Positions 8,244 through 15,197 of a DNA stretch of 42,893 nucleotides are shown here, in pieces. The stretch covers positions 1 to 42,893 of the forward strand of contig JAGLDS010000016.1 in assembly GCA_023145435.1 (NCBI GenBank), in the 5' to 3' direction. Origin of the DNA: Clostridiales bacterium (GTDB lineage: Bacteria; Bacillota; Clostridia; DUPQ01). Below the pieces are notes generated by a model. The model was given only the letters and a program-made list of their open reading frames with translations, did not search any database and was not told the origin of the DNA. Numbering within the stretch: the first letter of the stretch is position 1; every line of letters begins with the position of its first letter. A program made the translations under genes and the position numbers.

Positions 8244-10772
8244 CTATGCTGAACAAGAGTCACAGTCTACTACTTCTAACGATTTGCTTCGTACATAGTA
8301 TATTGATTTAACTCCTAGCTCATTTGCTTGAATATATAAATTCATAATTTGTCTCATTGTAAAATCAGGAGTAATAAATAAATTAACTGATTGAGCTTGA
8401 TCTATGTGTCGTTGCCTAATGGCAGCTGCTTTTATAATCCACTCTTGATAAATATCATGAGCATTTTTATATATCATAAAATTACTTAAACATAAATCAG
8501 GAGCTACTCTTGGTGTTATTGAACCTTTTTTTTCTTCTAAAAAATACTTGCTCATAACAGGATCAATTGAAGCTGTTGTCCCTGCAATTATTGAAGTAGA
8601 ACCAGTTGGTGCAATTGCCATTAAATAACCATTTCGTAAACCATTTTCATTAACAGATTTTCTAAGTTCATTCCATTTAGCTGAATCATACTGTCTTTTT
8701 TCAAAATAAGCACCACTTTCCCAGTCAGAGCCTGGAAATAATTCATATTTTCCTTTTTCAACTGCAAGTTCATTACTTGCTTTAATGGCAAAATAGTTGA
8801 TTCGTTCATATAACTTATCCATATATTCAAGGTGTCTTTTGGTTTCCCAAGCAATACATTTTTTTGCCAAAAGATGATGATATCCACTTGTCCCAAGACC
8901 AATCGCTCTATATTTTTGATTTGTTATCTCTGCATATTTCACTGGATAGTAGTTTAAATCAATAACATTATCAATTGTTCTAATTACAGTACTTATTACT
9001 TCTTCTAGTTCATTGTCATCATCTACTTCTATATTCCCAAGTACTAGTGAAGCTAAATTACAAACCACAAAATCACCTGTTTTTGTTTTTGTAACTACAA
9101 TTTTCTCACCATCTTCATTAATTACATCAATTGATACACTTTGTATTTCACTCATGTTTTGTGCAATCTCAGTACATAAATTTGAACAATATATAATTCC
9201 TTCATGTTTATTTGGATTCATTTCATTAACGGCATCTCTATTAAAGGTAAAAGGTGTTCCTGTCTCTGTCATGGATTTTATAATTAATCTAACTAAATCT
9301 TTTACAGATATAGTTCTCTTTTCAATTCTCTCATCATCTATACATTCTTGGTATTTTCTCTCCCATTCGCTACCATAGCTATCTTCAAGGGCATAACCCT
9401 TAACTCTTAATATTTCATGAGGGCACATTAAATACCATGTATCATCGATGTTATTTTTAGCCATTTTCCAAAAAAGGTCTGGATAGCATATACCAGGAAA
9501 CACATCATGTGCTTTCATTCTATCATCACCATTATTTGTTTTTAATTGTAAAAATTCAGGAATATCTTTATGCCATACATCTAAATATACAGCGACAGAC
9601 CCTTGTCTTACTCCCAATTGATCTACTGCAACAGCTGTATCATTTGCAAGTTTAATCCAACGAAGAACTCCACCTGCTACTCCTTTAAAGTTTCTTATAT
9701 CAGAACCAATAGCTCTAATTTTTCCAAAGTACATACCCATTCCGCCACCATGTTTTGATACTTGTGCAAAATTATCAATGGACCTATAAATACCATCAAG
9801 TGAATCAGGTACTGTATCAACAAAACATGAAGATAATTGATGATAAGGTTTTCTAGCATTGGATGTTGTAGGTGTAGCTAAGGTAACTTTTAAAGTAGAT
9901 ATTAAATCATATATTTTTTTTGCCCATTCGATTTTTTTATCACCTTCTGGAATAGCTAAATGCATGGCAATTCCCATAAACATTTCTTGTGGCTTTTCTA
10001 GTACTATATTATCTTGGTTTTTTATTAGATATCTTTTATTTATTAAGTCAAGACCACTATATGTGAATAATTCACTACGTTCTTCTTTTATATATTGCGA
10101 TAATTCGCTTATGTCTAATTCACTATAATTTTCTAGCATATATTTGCCATATAAATTATTTTCATTAAAAAAGCTAGTTTTTTGAATAAAGTTATTAACT
10201 CCTTTATTTTCCATAAAAGTATCAATATCCGTATTTATTTTTTTAAGTAATAACCTAGCAGCTATAAATTCCCAGTCAGGTGTTTCTATAGCTGTTAGCT
10301 CATTTGCAGCTTTAATCAACATATTCAATTGTTGTTCACTTGTCATATTATCAATTAAAAAGGATTCGAATTTTCTATATAATATTTCAAGAGAATACAC
10401 ACTTTGGTCAAATGCTTTTTGAATATCTTTTAAAACACTAATTAATGATGAGTCATGTAGTATTATTAAGAATTTATTAATTATTTCTCTGTTTTTATTA
10501 TGTAGTTCCCTATAAAGAATATAACTTTTAACTACTTTATAATAGTTTAATTCTACTAAACGTTGTTCTACCATATCTTGAATATCTTCTACAGTTATTT
10601 TATCACTATCTTCATAGTTAGCTGTTATTATTGCTAATATATCATTGACAATACCTATAATTTGTTCATCTGTAATCTCTTTTTTTACACTATCAAATGC
10701 AGCCTCGATTGCATTTGATATTTTTTCTCTTGAAAAAGACTGTATTGTCCCATTTCTTTTAATGATTTCCAC
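8244..10772 (-). CDS. nrdA: Ribonucleotide reductase class I, alpha (catalytic) subunit
   Basis: 842 residues. Residues 1-92 are an ATP-cone (IIKRNGTIQSFSREKI...), which gives overall dATP control. Active-site cysteines can be placed: Cys316 (SSCF) and Cys571 (VVCNL) as the redox pair, and Asn531-Cys533-Glu535 (NLCTE) as the radical cysteine and general-acid set. The C-terminal Cys837-Cys840 (CDSC) is the shuttle reduced by thioredoxin or glutaredoxin. The start is GTG at 10772-10770, preceded by a GGGGAG ribosome site. The gene is transcribed with nrdB from a promoter carrying a NrdR box. Confidence 0.97.
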   Translation of the reverse strand: MEIIKRNGTIQSFSREKISNAIEAAFDSVKKEITDEQIIGIVNDILAIITANYEDSDKITVEDIQDMVEQRLVELNYYKVVKSYILYRELHNKNREIINKFLIILHDSSLISVLKDIQKAFDQSVYSLEILYRKFESFLIDNMTSEQQLNMLIKAANELTAIETPDWEFIAARLLLKKINTDIDTFMENKGVNNFIQKTSFFNENNLYGKYMLENYSELDISELSQYIKEERSELFTYSGLDLINKRYLIKNQDNIVLEKPQEMFMGIAMHLAIPEGDKKIEWAKKIYDLISTLKVTLATPTTSNARKPYHQLSSCFVDTVPDSLDGIYRSIDNFAQVSKHGGGMGMYFGKIRAIGSDIRNFKGVAGGVLRWIKLANDTAVAVDQLGVRQGSVAVYLDVWHKDIPEFLQLKTNNGDDRMKAHDVFPGICYPDLFWKMAKNNIDDTWYLMCPHEILRVKGYALEDSYGSEWERKYQECIDDERIEKRTISVKDLVRLIIKSMTETGTPFTFNRDAVNEMNPNKHEGIIYCSNLCTEIAQNMSEIQSVSIDVINEDGEKIVVTKTKTGDFVVCNLASLVLGNIEVDDDNELEEVISTVIRTIDNVIDLNYYPVKYAEITNQKYRAIGLGTSGYHHLLAKKCIAWETKRHLEYMDKLYERINYFAIKASNELAVEKGKYELFPGSDWESGAYFEKRQYDSAKWNELRKSVNENGLRNGYLMAIAPTGSTSIIAGTTASIDPVMSKYFLEEKKGSITPRVAPDLCLSNFMIYKNAHDIYQEWIIKAAAIRQRHIDQAQSVNLFITPDFTMRQIMNLYIQANELGVKSIYYVRSKSLEVVDCDSCSA

Positions 10773-10782
10773 TTACTACTCC

Positions 10783-10798
10783 CCTCAATATCATGTGT
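10783..10798. promoter_or_regulatory. Second, weaker NrdR box near the nrdA ribosome site
   Basis: The 16 bases match the NrdR consensus (acaCwAtATaTwgtgt) at about 12 of 16 positions, ending in ATGTGT. Its start is 41 bases from the strong box, close to four helical turns, which fits the paired, helically phased boxes known for NrdR. It lies in the leader just upstream of the nrdA start. Confidence 0.5.
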
Positions 10799-10817
10799 TT
10801 ATCTTTACATTCATTAT

Positions 10818-10846
10818 ATTATACCACTATATATTGTGTTTCTAAA
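10818..10846 (-). promoter_or_regulatory. nrdAB promoter with a NrdR box in the spacer
   Basis: TTTAGA (10846-10841), a 17-base spacer and TATAAT (10823-10818) on the minus strand. The spacer contains, at 10824-10839, a 16-base sequence (CCACTATATATTGTGT) matching the NrdR consensus at 15 of 16 positions. A repressor bound there would block RNA polymerase directly. NrdR is known to repress nrd genes when bound to dATP/ATP; its own gene is not in this window. Confidence 0.85.
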
Positions 10847-10847
10847 C

Positions 10848-10874
10848 AAAAAAAGATGTTAATTTTTTAACACC
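10848..10874 (-). terminator. Intrinsic terminator of the Gx/NusG-II transcript
   Basis: On the minus strand GGTGTTAA (10874-10867) pairs with TTAACATC (10862-10855) through a four-base loop, with one G-U pair, followed by seven T (10854-10848). It ends only two bases before the nrdAB -35, separating the two operons. Confidence 0.85.
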
Positions 10875-10963
10875 TTCCTTTTATTGTACTTTATGGTATT
10901 TATTTATAAAGCTTTTCTATGAATATCACGATTTATTCTTATATTTAAACTACTTAGAAAATC

Positions 10964-11497
10964 TTATAACCTAGAGTTATCTATATTTGCATTTCCTGCG
11001 ATCAATTGCCATTTTGATAATGCTTTAACTAAATAACGACTTGTAATTCCCACAAATATTCCAGTTAGAACTCCTGATAATAATAAAATTGGTAAGTAAT
11101 ATAAAATATTTATCGATTGTACAATTAATGAAGCTACTAATATTTGACCTACATTATGAAATACCGCTCCAAGAGAACTAATACCAATAATACCAAGTTT
11201 TGGTTTATCTGTTTTATATAATGTCACCATGGCTAAAATACTTAAAATACCCCCAATAAGAGAATATAGTAAACTAACACCATTCCCAAATAATAAACCT
11301 GATAAAAGAATTCTTCCAATCTGAACAAAAATAGCAGACACGGGTCCTAAAACATAAATAGCAGTGACAGCTACAATATTAGCTAATCCAAGTTTAACTC
11401 CTGGTATCCCAAAATTAACGGGTATAAATCGCTCTAAAAAGCTAAGCACTATAGCTTGTGCAATCATTAAACCTGTTAATGTTATCTTTTTTACCAA
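10964..11497 (-). CDS. Gx/HepS component I-like membrane protein (EetB-like candidate)
   Basis: 177 residues and about five membrane helices; the signatures ERFIPVNFGIPGVKLGLANI, GRILLSGLLFG and AVFHNVGQ place it in the family called heptaprenyl diphosphate synthase component I or Gx transporter, which resembles ECF S-components. It most likely moves or handles a small lipophilic or vitamin-like molecule in the membrane and is not a prenyl synthase itself. The NusG-II gene ends 11 bases upstream and ApbE is divergent. That grouping is the one found in flavin-based extracytosolic electron transfer loci, so an EetB-like role is plausible, but this is inferred from context. The transcript ends at the terminator at 10848-10874. 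Confidence 0.85.
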   Translation of the reverse strand: MVKKITLTGLMIAQAIVLSFLERFIPVNFGIPGVKLGLANIVAVTAIYVLGPVSAIFVQIGRILLSGLLFGNGVSLLYSLIGGILSILAMVTLYKTDKPKLGIIGISSLGAVFHNVGQILVASLIVQSINILYYLPILLLSGVLTGIFVGITSRYLVKALSKWQLIAGNANIDNSRL

Positions 11498-11508
11498 GAT
11501 TTTCTCCT

Positions 11509-11892
11509 TTATTCTGATAACGAATCTATGCTATTTTCAGTTATGCTTATTATTTCAATAACTACTTTATTTGGTAAACATATAATCTGTTCATTGTCTT
11601 TACTAATGGGAGGATGCTTAACACATACCTGGTCACGACAATTAGCATTAGTAACATTTACTTTTCCATTAATGATTTCTATAACATTATCTATATCTTC
11701 AGTATGGATTTGAATTATTTGATCTTCATTTAATTTGTAATTTCCATATAGTTGATTATTGACCATAACACGAACATAATCACCTGTTTGTTCAAATTGT
11801 CCACATTGAGTAGTTAATAATAAAATCCCTCCAATTAACAAAAGGGTAAAAATTAATATTATGTCATTTCGCTTTCTAATTGCTTTTACCAT
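11509..11892 (-). CDS. Membrane-anchored NusG domain II protein (EetA-like candidate)
   Basis: 127 residues. One hydrophobic anchor (about 10-29) is followed by an extracytosolic domain of NusG domain II type. The hallmark is CRDQVCVKHPPI (Cys85, Cys90) with ICLPNKVVIEI (Cys105), matching the family pattern CxDQxC...CLPxxVVI. The domain is not the transcription factor NusG; such proteins sit beside Gx transporters, ApbE and Rnf-like redox genes. The role is unknown, perhaps as an accessory to flavinylation or quinone handling. The start ATG at 11892 has only a distant AAGG. A TAAAAT lies seven bases upstream of the ATG, so this mRNA may also be nearly leaderless, though no good -35 is present. 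Confidence 0.85.
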   Translation of the reverse strand: MVKAIRKRNDIILIFTLLLIGGILLLTTQCGQFEQTGDYVRVMVNNQLYGNYKLNEDQIIQIHTEDIDNVIEIINGKVNVTNANCRDQVCVKHPPISKDNEQIICLPNKVVIEIISITENSIDSLSE

Positions 11893-11995
11893 TAAATATA
11901 TTTTACCTTCTATCTAGTATTACTTTTCTCTATGGTTTATCCCACTAGATATATCTATTGTACGTATATTATGGTAAATCTACAAGGATATCTGT

Positions 11996-12024
11996 TTTAC
12001 AAGTTAGCATACTATGTCTATAAT
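11996..12024 (+). promoter_or_regulatory. apbE promoter, nearly leaderless mRNA
   Basis: TTTACA (11996-12001), a 17-base spacer and a perfect TATAAT (12019-12024). The ATG at 12034 is nine bases beyond the -10, so the expected leader is only two to three bases. No Shine-Dalgarno sequence precedes the ATG. Confidence 0.75.
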
Positions 12025-12033
12025 ATAAGTATT

Positions 12034-13044
12034 ATGAAAAGATTAATTAGCTATTTATTGTTCTTAATAATATTATTAACTGGATGTCAATCTAGTACAT
12101 CACCTGAACCTGTTTCTAAAAACTTAATTGCACTAGGAACAATTATTAACATAACTATATATGATGATAATTATGATGAATCACTAATTGAATTGTGCTT
12201 TGATGAAGTAAAAAGACTTGAAACCCTATTATCTGTTAACATTAAAGATAGTGAAGTTAGTATGATTAATCAAAAAGCTGGGATAAGTGAAATTAGAGTA
12301 TCATCAGATACCATGGAAGTTATAAAAAGAGGAATCTATTATGGTAAACTTTCCAATGGTAATTTTGATATCACCATTGGACCACTTGTTAATTTATGGG
12401 CTATTGGTAGTGATCATGCTTCTGTTCCAACTAATGATGAAATACATAAAACCTTTCCCCTTATGTCATATAAAATGTTAATGATAAATGAAGATAATAA
12501 TACAGTATTTTTACCTTTTAAAGATATGGCCATAGATTTAGGTGGTATTGCCAAAGGATATATTGCAGATAGATTAATTTATATACTAAGTGGTAATGGC
12601 TGTAATAGTGCCATTGTCAACGTGGGAGGAAATGTAATGACCCTTGGGCAAAAACCATCTGGTGAACTTTGGAAAATAGGTGTTCAAGATCCAAATGAAT
12701 CTCATGGGACCTACAAAGCGGTTGCTTCTATAGAAGGTTCAAAATCAGTTGTTACATCTGGAATATATGAACGTTTCTTTATTGAAGATGGGATTTACTA
12801 TCATCACATCCTAAGTCCTTTTACTGGATTTCCCTACAAAAATAATATTGCAGGGGTCACAATCTTTTCTGACTATTCAATTGATGGAGACGCCCTATCA
12901 ACTACTTGTTTTTCATTAGGACTAGAACAAGCTCTTAACTTAGTCGAATCACTAGAAAATATAGAAGCTGTATTTATTGATAATGTTGGGCAAATCCATA
13001 AATCATCTGGTATAGGTTCTACAATTATCTTTGAAATAAACTAA
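12034..13044 (+). CDS. apbE: FAD:protein FMN transferase (ApbE lipoprotein)
   Basis: 336 residues from the ATG at 12034, where a lipoprotein signal begins (MKRLISYLLF, lipobox LLTGC with Cys18). The reading frame stays open upstream to 11932, but that part looks unlike protein and overlaps the promoter. Family function: it transfers FMN from FAD to a threonine of extracytosolic redox proteins (Rnf, Nqr, FMN-binding-domain proteins). Motifs: AIDLGGIAKGYIAD, VNVGGN, the HHILSPFTGFP loop, and DGDALSTTCFSLG with the metal-binding Asp-Ala-Leu-Ser-Thr run. It is divergent from the NusG-II and Gx genes, but no FMN-binding substrate is seen in this window. The stop overlaps the opposing permease gene by four bases. 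Confidence 0.95.
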   Translation: MKRLISYLLFLIILLTGCQSSTSPEPVSKNLIALGTIINITIYDDNYDESLIELCFDEVKRLETLLSVNIKDSEVSMINQKAGISEIRVSSDTMEVIKRGIYYGKLSNGNFDITIGPLVNLWAIGSDHASVPTNDEIHKTFPLMSYKMLMINEDNNTVFLPFKDMAIDLGGIAKGYIADRLIYILSGNGCNSAIVNVGGNVMTLGQKPSGELWKIGVQDPNESHGTYKAVASIEGSKSVVTSGIYERFFIEDGIYYHHILSPFTGFPYKNNIAGVTIFSDYSIDGDALSTTCFSLGLEQALNLVESLENIEAVFIDNVGQIHKSSGIGSTIIFEIN

Positions 13045-13598
13045 TTTCTTTTTGATAAATATGATGCATCTATTAAAAATCCTTCAAAAACCGAGAAAAT
13101 TAAAGTTGTTATTGTTAATATAACAACAAATTTTACATCAAAGAAAGAAACAAGCATTGGTATCAATGTAAGTTTAATTCCTCTAGAATATAAAAACGTA
13201 CCAATTGGTCCCTTTGATAATCCTTTTTCATTAAGATCCTTTAAAAATGGATACCATGCATAAATTGGTCCATGACTTATCGTCCCTAAAATACTCATTA
13301 AAATATACTTTAAAAGTTTTGGAGCCTTTTCTATTGTTTGTTTTAATTTCTTTTCATCTAATAATGAGAAAAGCACCATAATTACATAAACTATAAGTAG
13401 GATAGGAAGAATTTCTAGTACAATCCCTATAACATAATTAAGAGCTGCTACTGTTTTTATTGAGTCAATAAAATATAATCCTATATATGTTAGTACCATA
13501 ACACCTAAAAATATTAAAGGTATTTTAGAATTTTTTTTCTTTTTTTGTCCCTTTTGTCCTTTTTGATTGTTTTGTTTTGATATGTTTTTATTTTCCAT
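13041..13598 (-). CDS. YraQ/ArsP-type permease, second half
   Basis: 185 residues from the ATG at 13598; a GTG at 13613 is in frame but unlikely, because the ATG overlaps the upstream stop as TAATG. A lysine- and glutamine-rich cytoplasmic N-terminus (to about residue 25) precedes about five membrane helices. ISHGPIYAWYPFLKDL and GFLYSRGIKLTLIPML-like sequence match the C-terminal half of one-piece permeases of the YraQ/ArsP class, which export organoarsenicals or unknown solutes. Together with the next gene upstream it should make one transporter from two chains. The family assignment is by pattern; the substrate is unknown. Confidence 0.7.
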   Translation of the reverse strand: MENKNISKQNNQKGQKGQKKKKNSKIPLIFLGVMVLTYIGLYFIDSIKTVAALNYVIGIVLEILPILLIVYVIMVLFSLLDEKKLKQTIEKAPKLLKYILMSILGTISHGPIYAWYPFLKDLNEKGLSKGPIGTFLYSRGIKLTLIPMLVSFFDVKFVVILTITTLIFSVFEGFLIDASYLSKRN

Positions 13599-14008
13599 TA
13601 TATTAACCCCCACAATGTAACTGTAATAAGTGACACGGCCATTGCAAGAACTGCACTTAAAGCATTTCGTCTAACTGCAAATGATATACCAAATATTTTA
13701 GCTTCTATTGGTGCTTGAAATAATCCAACAGTTACCCATGATATTAAAAATGCAGTTATTGCATATAAGGATATACCAGCTGTTTGTAGTTCTCTAGCAA
13801 TTATATAACTATTCATACTATTCCCTGCAAAAACACTCCCAACCACTGAGCCTATTCCTGTATCTATTATTGTGTTTGAAGTAAATAATGTTGCTACTTT
13901 ATCAAAAGTAATAAACTCTTTTACAATCCCTAGTAGCAAAATAATACTAAGCATAATTGGTAAATTTTTAACCAAGGATTTTGCTATTTTTAATAATTTT
14001 TTCTTCAT
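13598..14008 (-). CDS. YraQ/ArsP-type permease, first half
   Basis: 136 residues with about four membrane helices. The central block GSVFAGNSMNSYIIARELQ, then SLYAITAFLISWVTVGLFQAP, is the conserved GN-SYIIA-EL / AFL-WVTVG-Q-P pattern of the permease family. It is half the size of a normal YraQ/ArsP protein (300-350 residues) and is coupled by TAATG to the second half. It starts with the ATG at 14008 after AGAAAGGT. Its promoter overlaps the stop region of the preceding sialidase gene and contains a strong palindrome. Confidence 0.75.
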   Translation of the reverse strand: MKKKLLKIAKSLVKNLPIMLSIILLLGIVKEFITFDKVATLFTSNTIIDTGIGSVVGSVFAGNSMNSYIIARELQTAGISLYAITAFLISWVTVGLFQAPIEAKIFGISFAVRRNALSAVLAMAVSLITVTLWGLI

Positions 14009-14032
14009 AATTACCTTTCTTTTTATATATTA

Positions 14033-14067
14033 TTATATAGTATAGTACTATATAAGTTATATTTCAA
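14033..14067 (-). promoter_or_regulatory. Permease promoter with an embedded 23-base palindrome
   Basis: TTGAAA (14067-14062), a 17-base spacer and TATACT (14044-14039) form a promoter reading into the split permease. A perfect inverted repeat with ten-base arms (TTATATAGTA, 14033-14042; its complement, 14046-14055) around a three-base centre covers the -10 and most of the spacer. This is the layout of a repressor operator. The regulator is not encoded nearby. Confidence 0.65.
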
Positions 14068-15079
14068 TTGTAGCAAGTGTGATTCTTTGATAAGGACGTT
14101 CTTCACCATTTTCATAAACACACAATGCTTTATCATCGTTATTAATTGCTAAATCAGAATAAGCAGCAGCATTCTTATGGAGTACAAGAGATTCTTTCCA
14201 GCTTACACCAAAATCATCACTAATCTTAACTGTCATATTCTCTCGCTCTGTGCTATCTGGATTAGAAAATATTAGTAGATTATTATAATCTATAATACTT
14301 GCCTGGCAAACTGGACAAACTAAATTTGGATCAATATAAAACTCATCTATAGTTTCTCCCTCATCATTACTTTTAATTATTCCTCGTACATTTCCTCTGT
14401 CATGTGTTCTCATATTAACAAGCAATTGATTATTAGGTAATTTAACACTACAGCACTCATTTGTTTTACCAACCGCTTTAGCTCCTATATGCCAATTTAT
14501 ACCATGGTCATCACTGTAAATTATATGAGAATGAGTATCACCTGTAGTTAATTTATCTTCAATATTTTCTTCATTATGGTTACAAGTCATAATTAATCTA
14601 CCACTATCCATTTGAACACCATGATTAGGGCCTGTTGCATACCATCGCCAGTCATGATGTTTTACTTGCTTAGTAATATTAGTAGGTTCTGACCATGTTA
14701 CTCCTTCATCATCAGAGTATAAAGCGTATATATCTCTAGTTGCACCTTTTGTTCTAATAATATGCTCTCCTAAATGGCCATAGTTAAAGCAATGAAGTAA
14801 TACAATCCGATTATTTTGTTTGTCATATATTGGTGCTGGATTTCCTAAGGTATCTTTACCATTTGAAAGTAATGTTTTAATTTCTCCAAAGGTTTTTCCA
14901 CCATCTTCACTTCGCTTATAAACAATATCTATTTGTCCTGCATCACCTTGATCTATGTGTCTAGCTTCAGCAAAAACCATAACCACATTGTTTTTTGTAC
15001 AAATAATTGTTGGAATCCTATATGTGTGAACTCCCTTTTCTCCTTCATCAAATAATAATTGTTTCGAAATAACTTTCAT
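14057..15079 (-). CDS. Cytoplasmic GH33-type exo-alpha-sialidase
   Basis: 340 residues with no signal peptide, so it acts inside the cell on imported sialyl-oligosaccharides. The sialidase RIP motif is YRIPT with Arg21; FAEAR contributes Arg40 and the acid/base Asp is probably in GDAGQID (46-51). Asp-box repeats (SxDxGxTW type) occur at SEDGGKTF, SDDEGVTW, SDDHGINW, SNDEGETI and SDDFGVSW, giving a six-bladed propeller. AAYSDL and CVYENGE supply the likely nucleophile Tyr/Glu pair. No sialate catabolism genes (nanA, nanE, nanK) lie nearby. The start ATG follows AGGAG. A terminator at 15130-15175 precedes it, so it should have its own promoter. Confidence 0.88.
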   Translation of the reverse strand: MKVISKQLLFDEGEKGVHTYRIPTIICTKNNVVMVFAEARHIDQGDAGQIDIVYKRSEDGGKTFGEIKTLLSNGKDTLGNPAPIYDKQNNRIVLLHCFNYGHLGEHIIRTKGATRDIYALYSDDEGVTWSEPTNITKQVKHHDWRWYATGPNHGVQMDSGRLIMTCNHNEENIEDKLTTGDTHSHIIYSDDHGINWHIGAKAVGKTNECCSVKLPNNQLLVNMRTHDRGNVRGIIKSNDEGETIDEFYIDPNLVCPVCQASIIDYNNLLIFSNPDSTERENMTVKISDDFGVSWKESLVLHKNAAAYSDLAINNDDKALCVYENGEERPYQRITLATIEI

Positions 15080-15129
15080 TTACTTCTCCTTTTATATTTA
15101 CTGTCTAGAATATAAAACTTTTAGTTCTT

Positions 15130-15175
15130 AAAAAAATCTGCCTACCATTTTAAAATCATCAAAATGATAGACAGA
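15130..15175 (-). terminator. Strong intrinsic terminator of the TetR-MMPL operon
   Basis: On the minus strand a 15-base-pair stem (arms 15161-15175 and 15137-15151, two G-U pairs) with a nine-base loop is followed by seven T (15136-15130). It lies 23 bases after the MMPL stop. Confidence 0.92.
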
Positions 15176-15197
15176 CTATATTATACTTATTTTTTTT

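Noticed and set aside
11932-12033. A longer N-terminus for ApbE from the ATG at 11932
   Set aside because: That part covers the promoter, has no ribosome site and would bury the lipoprotein signal peptide.
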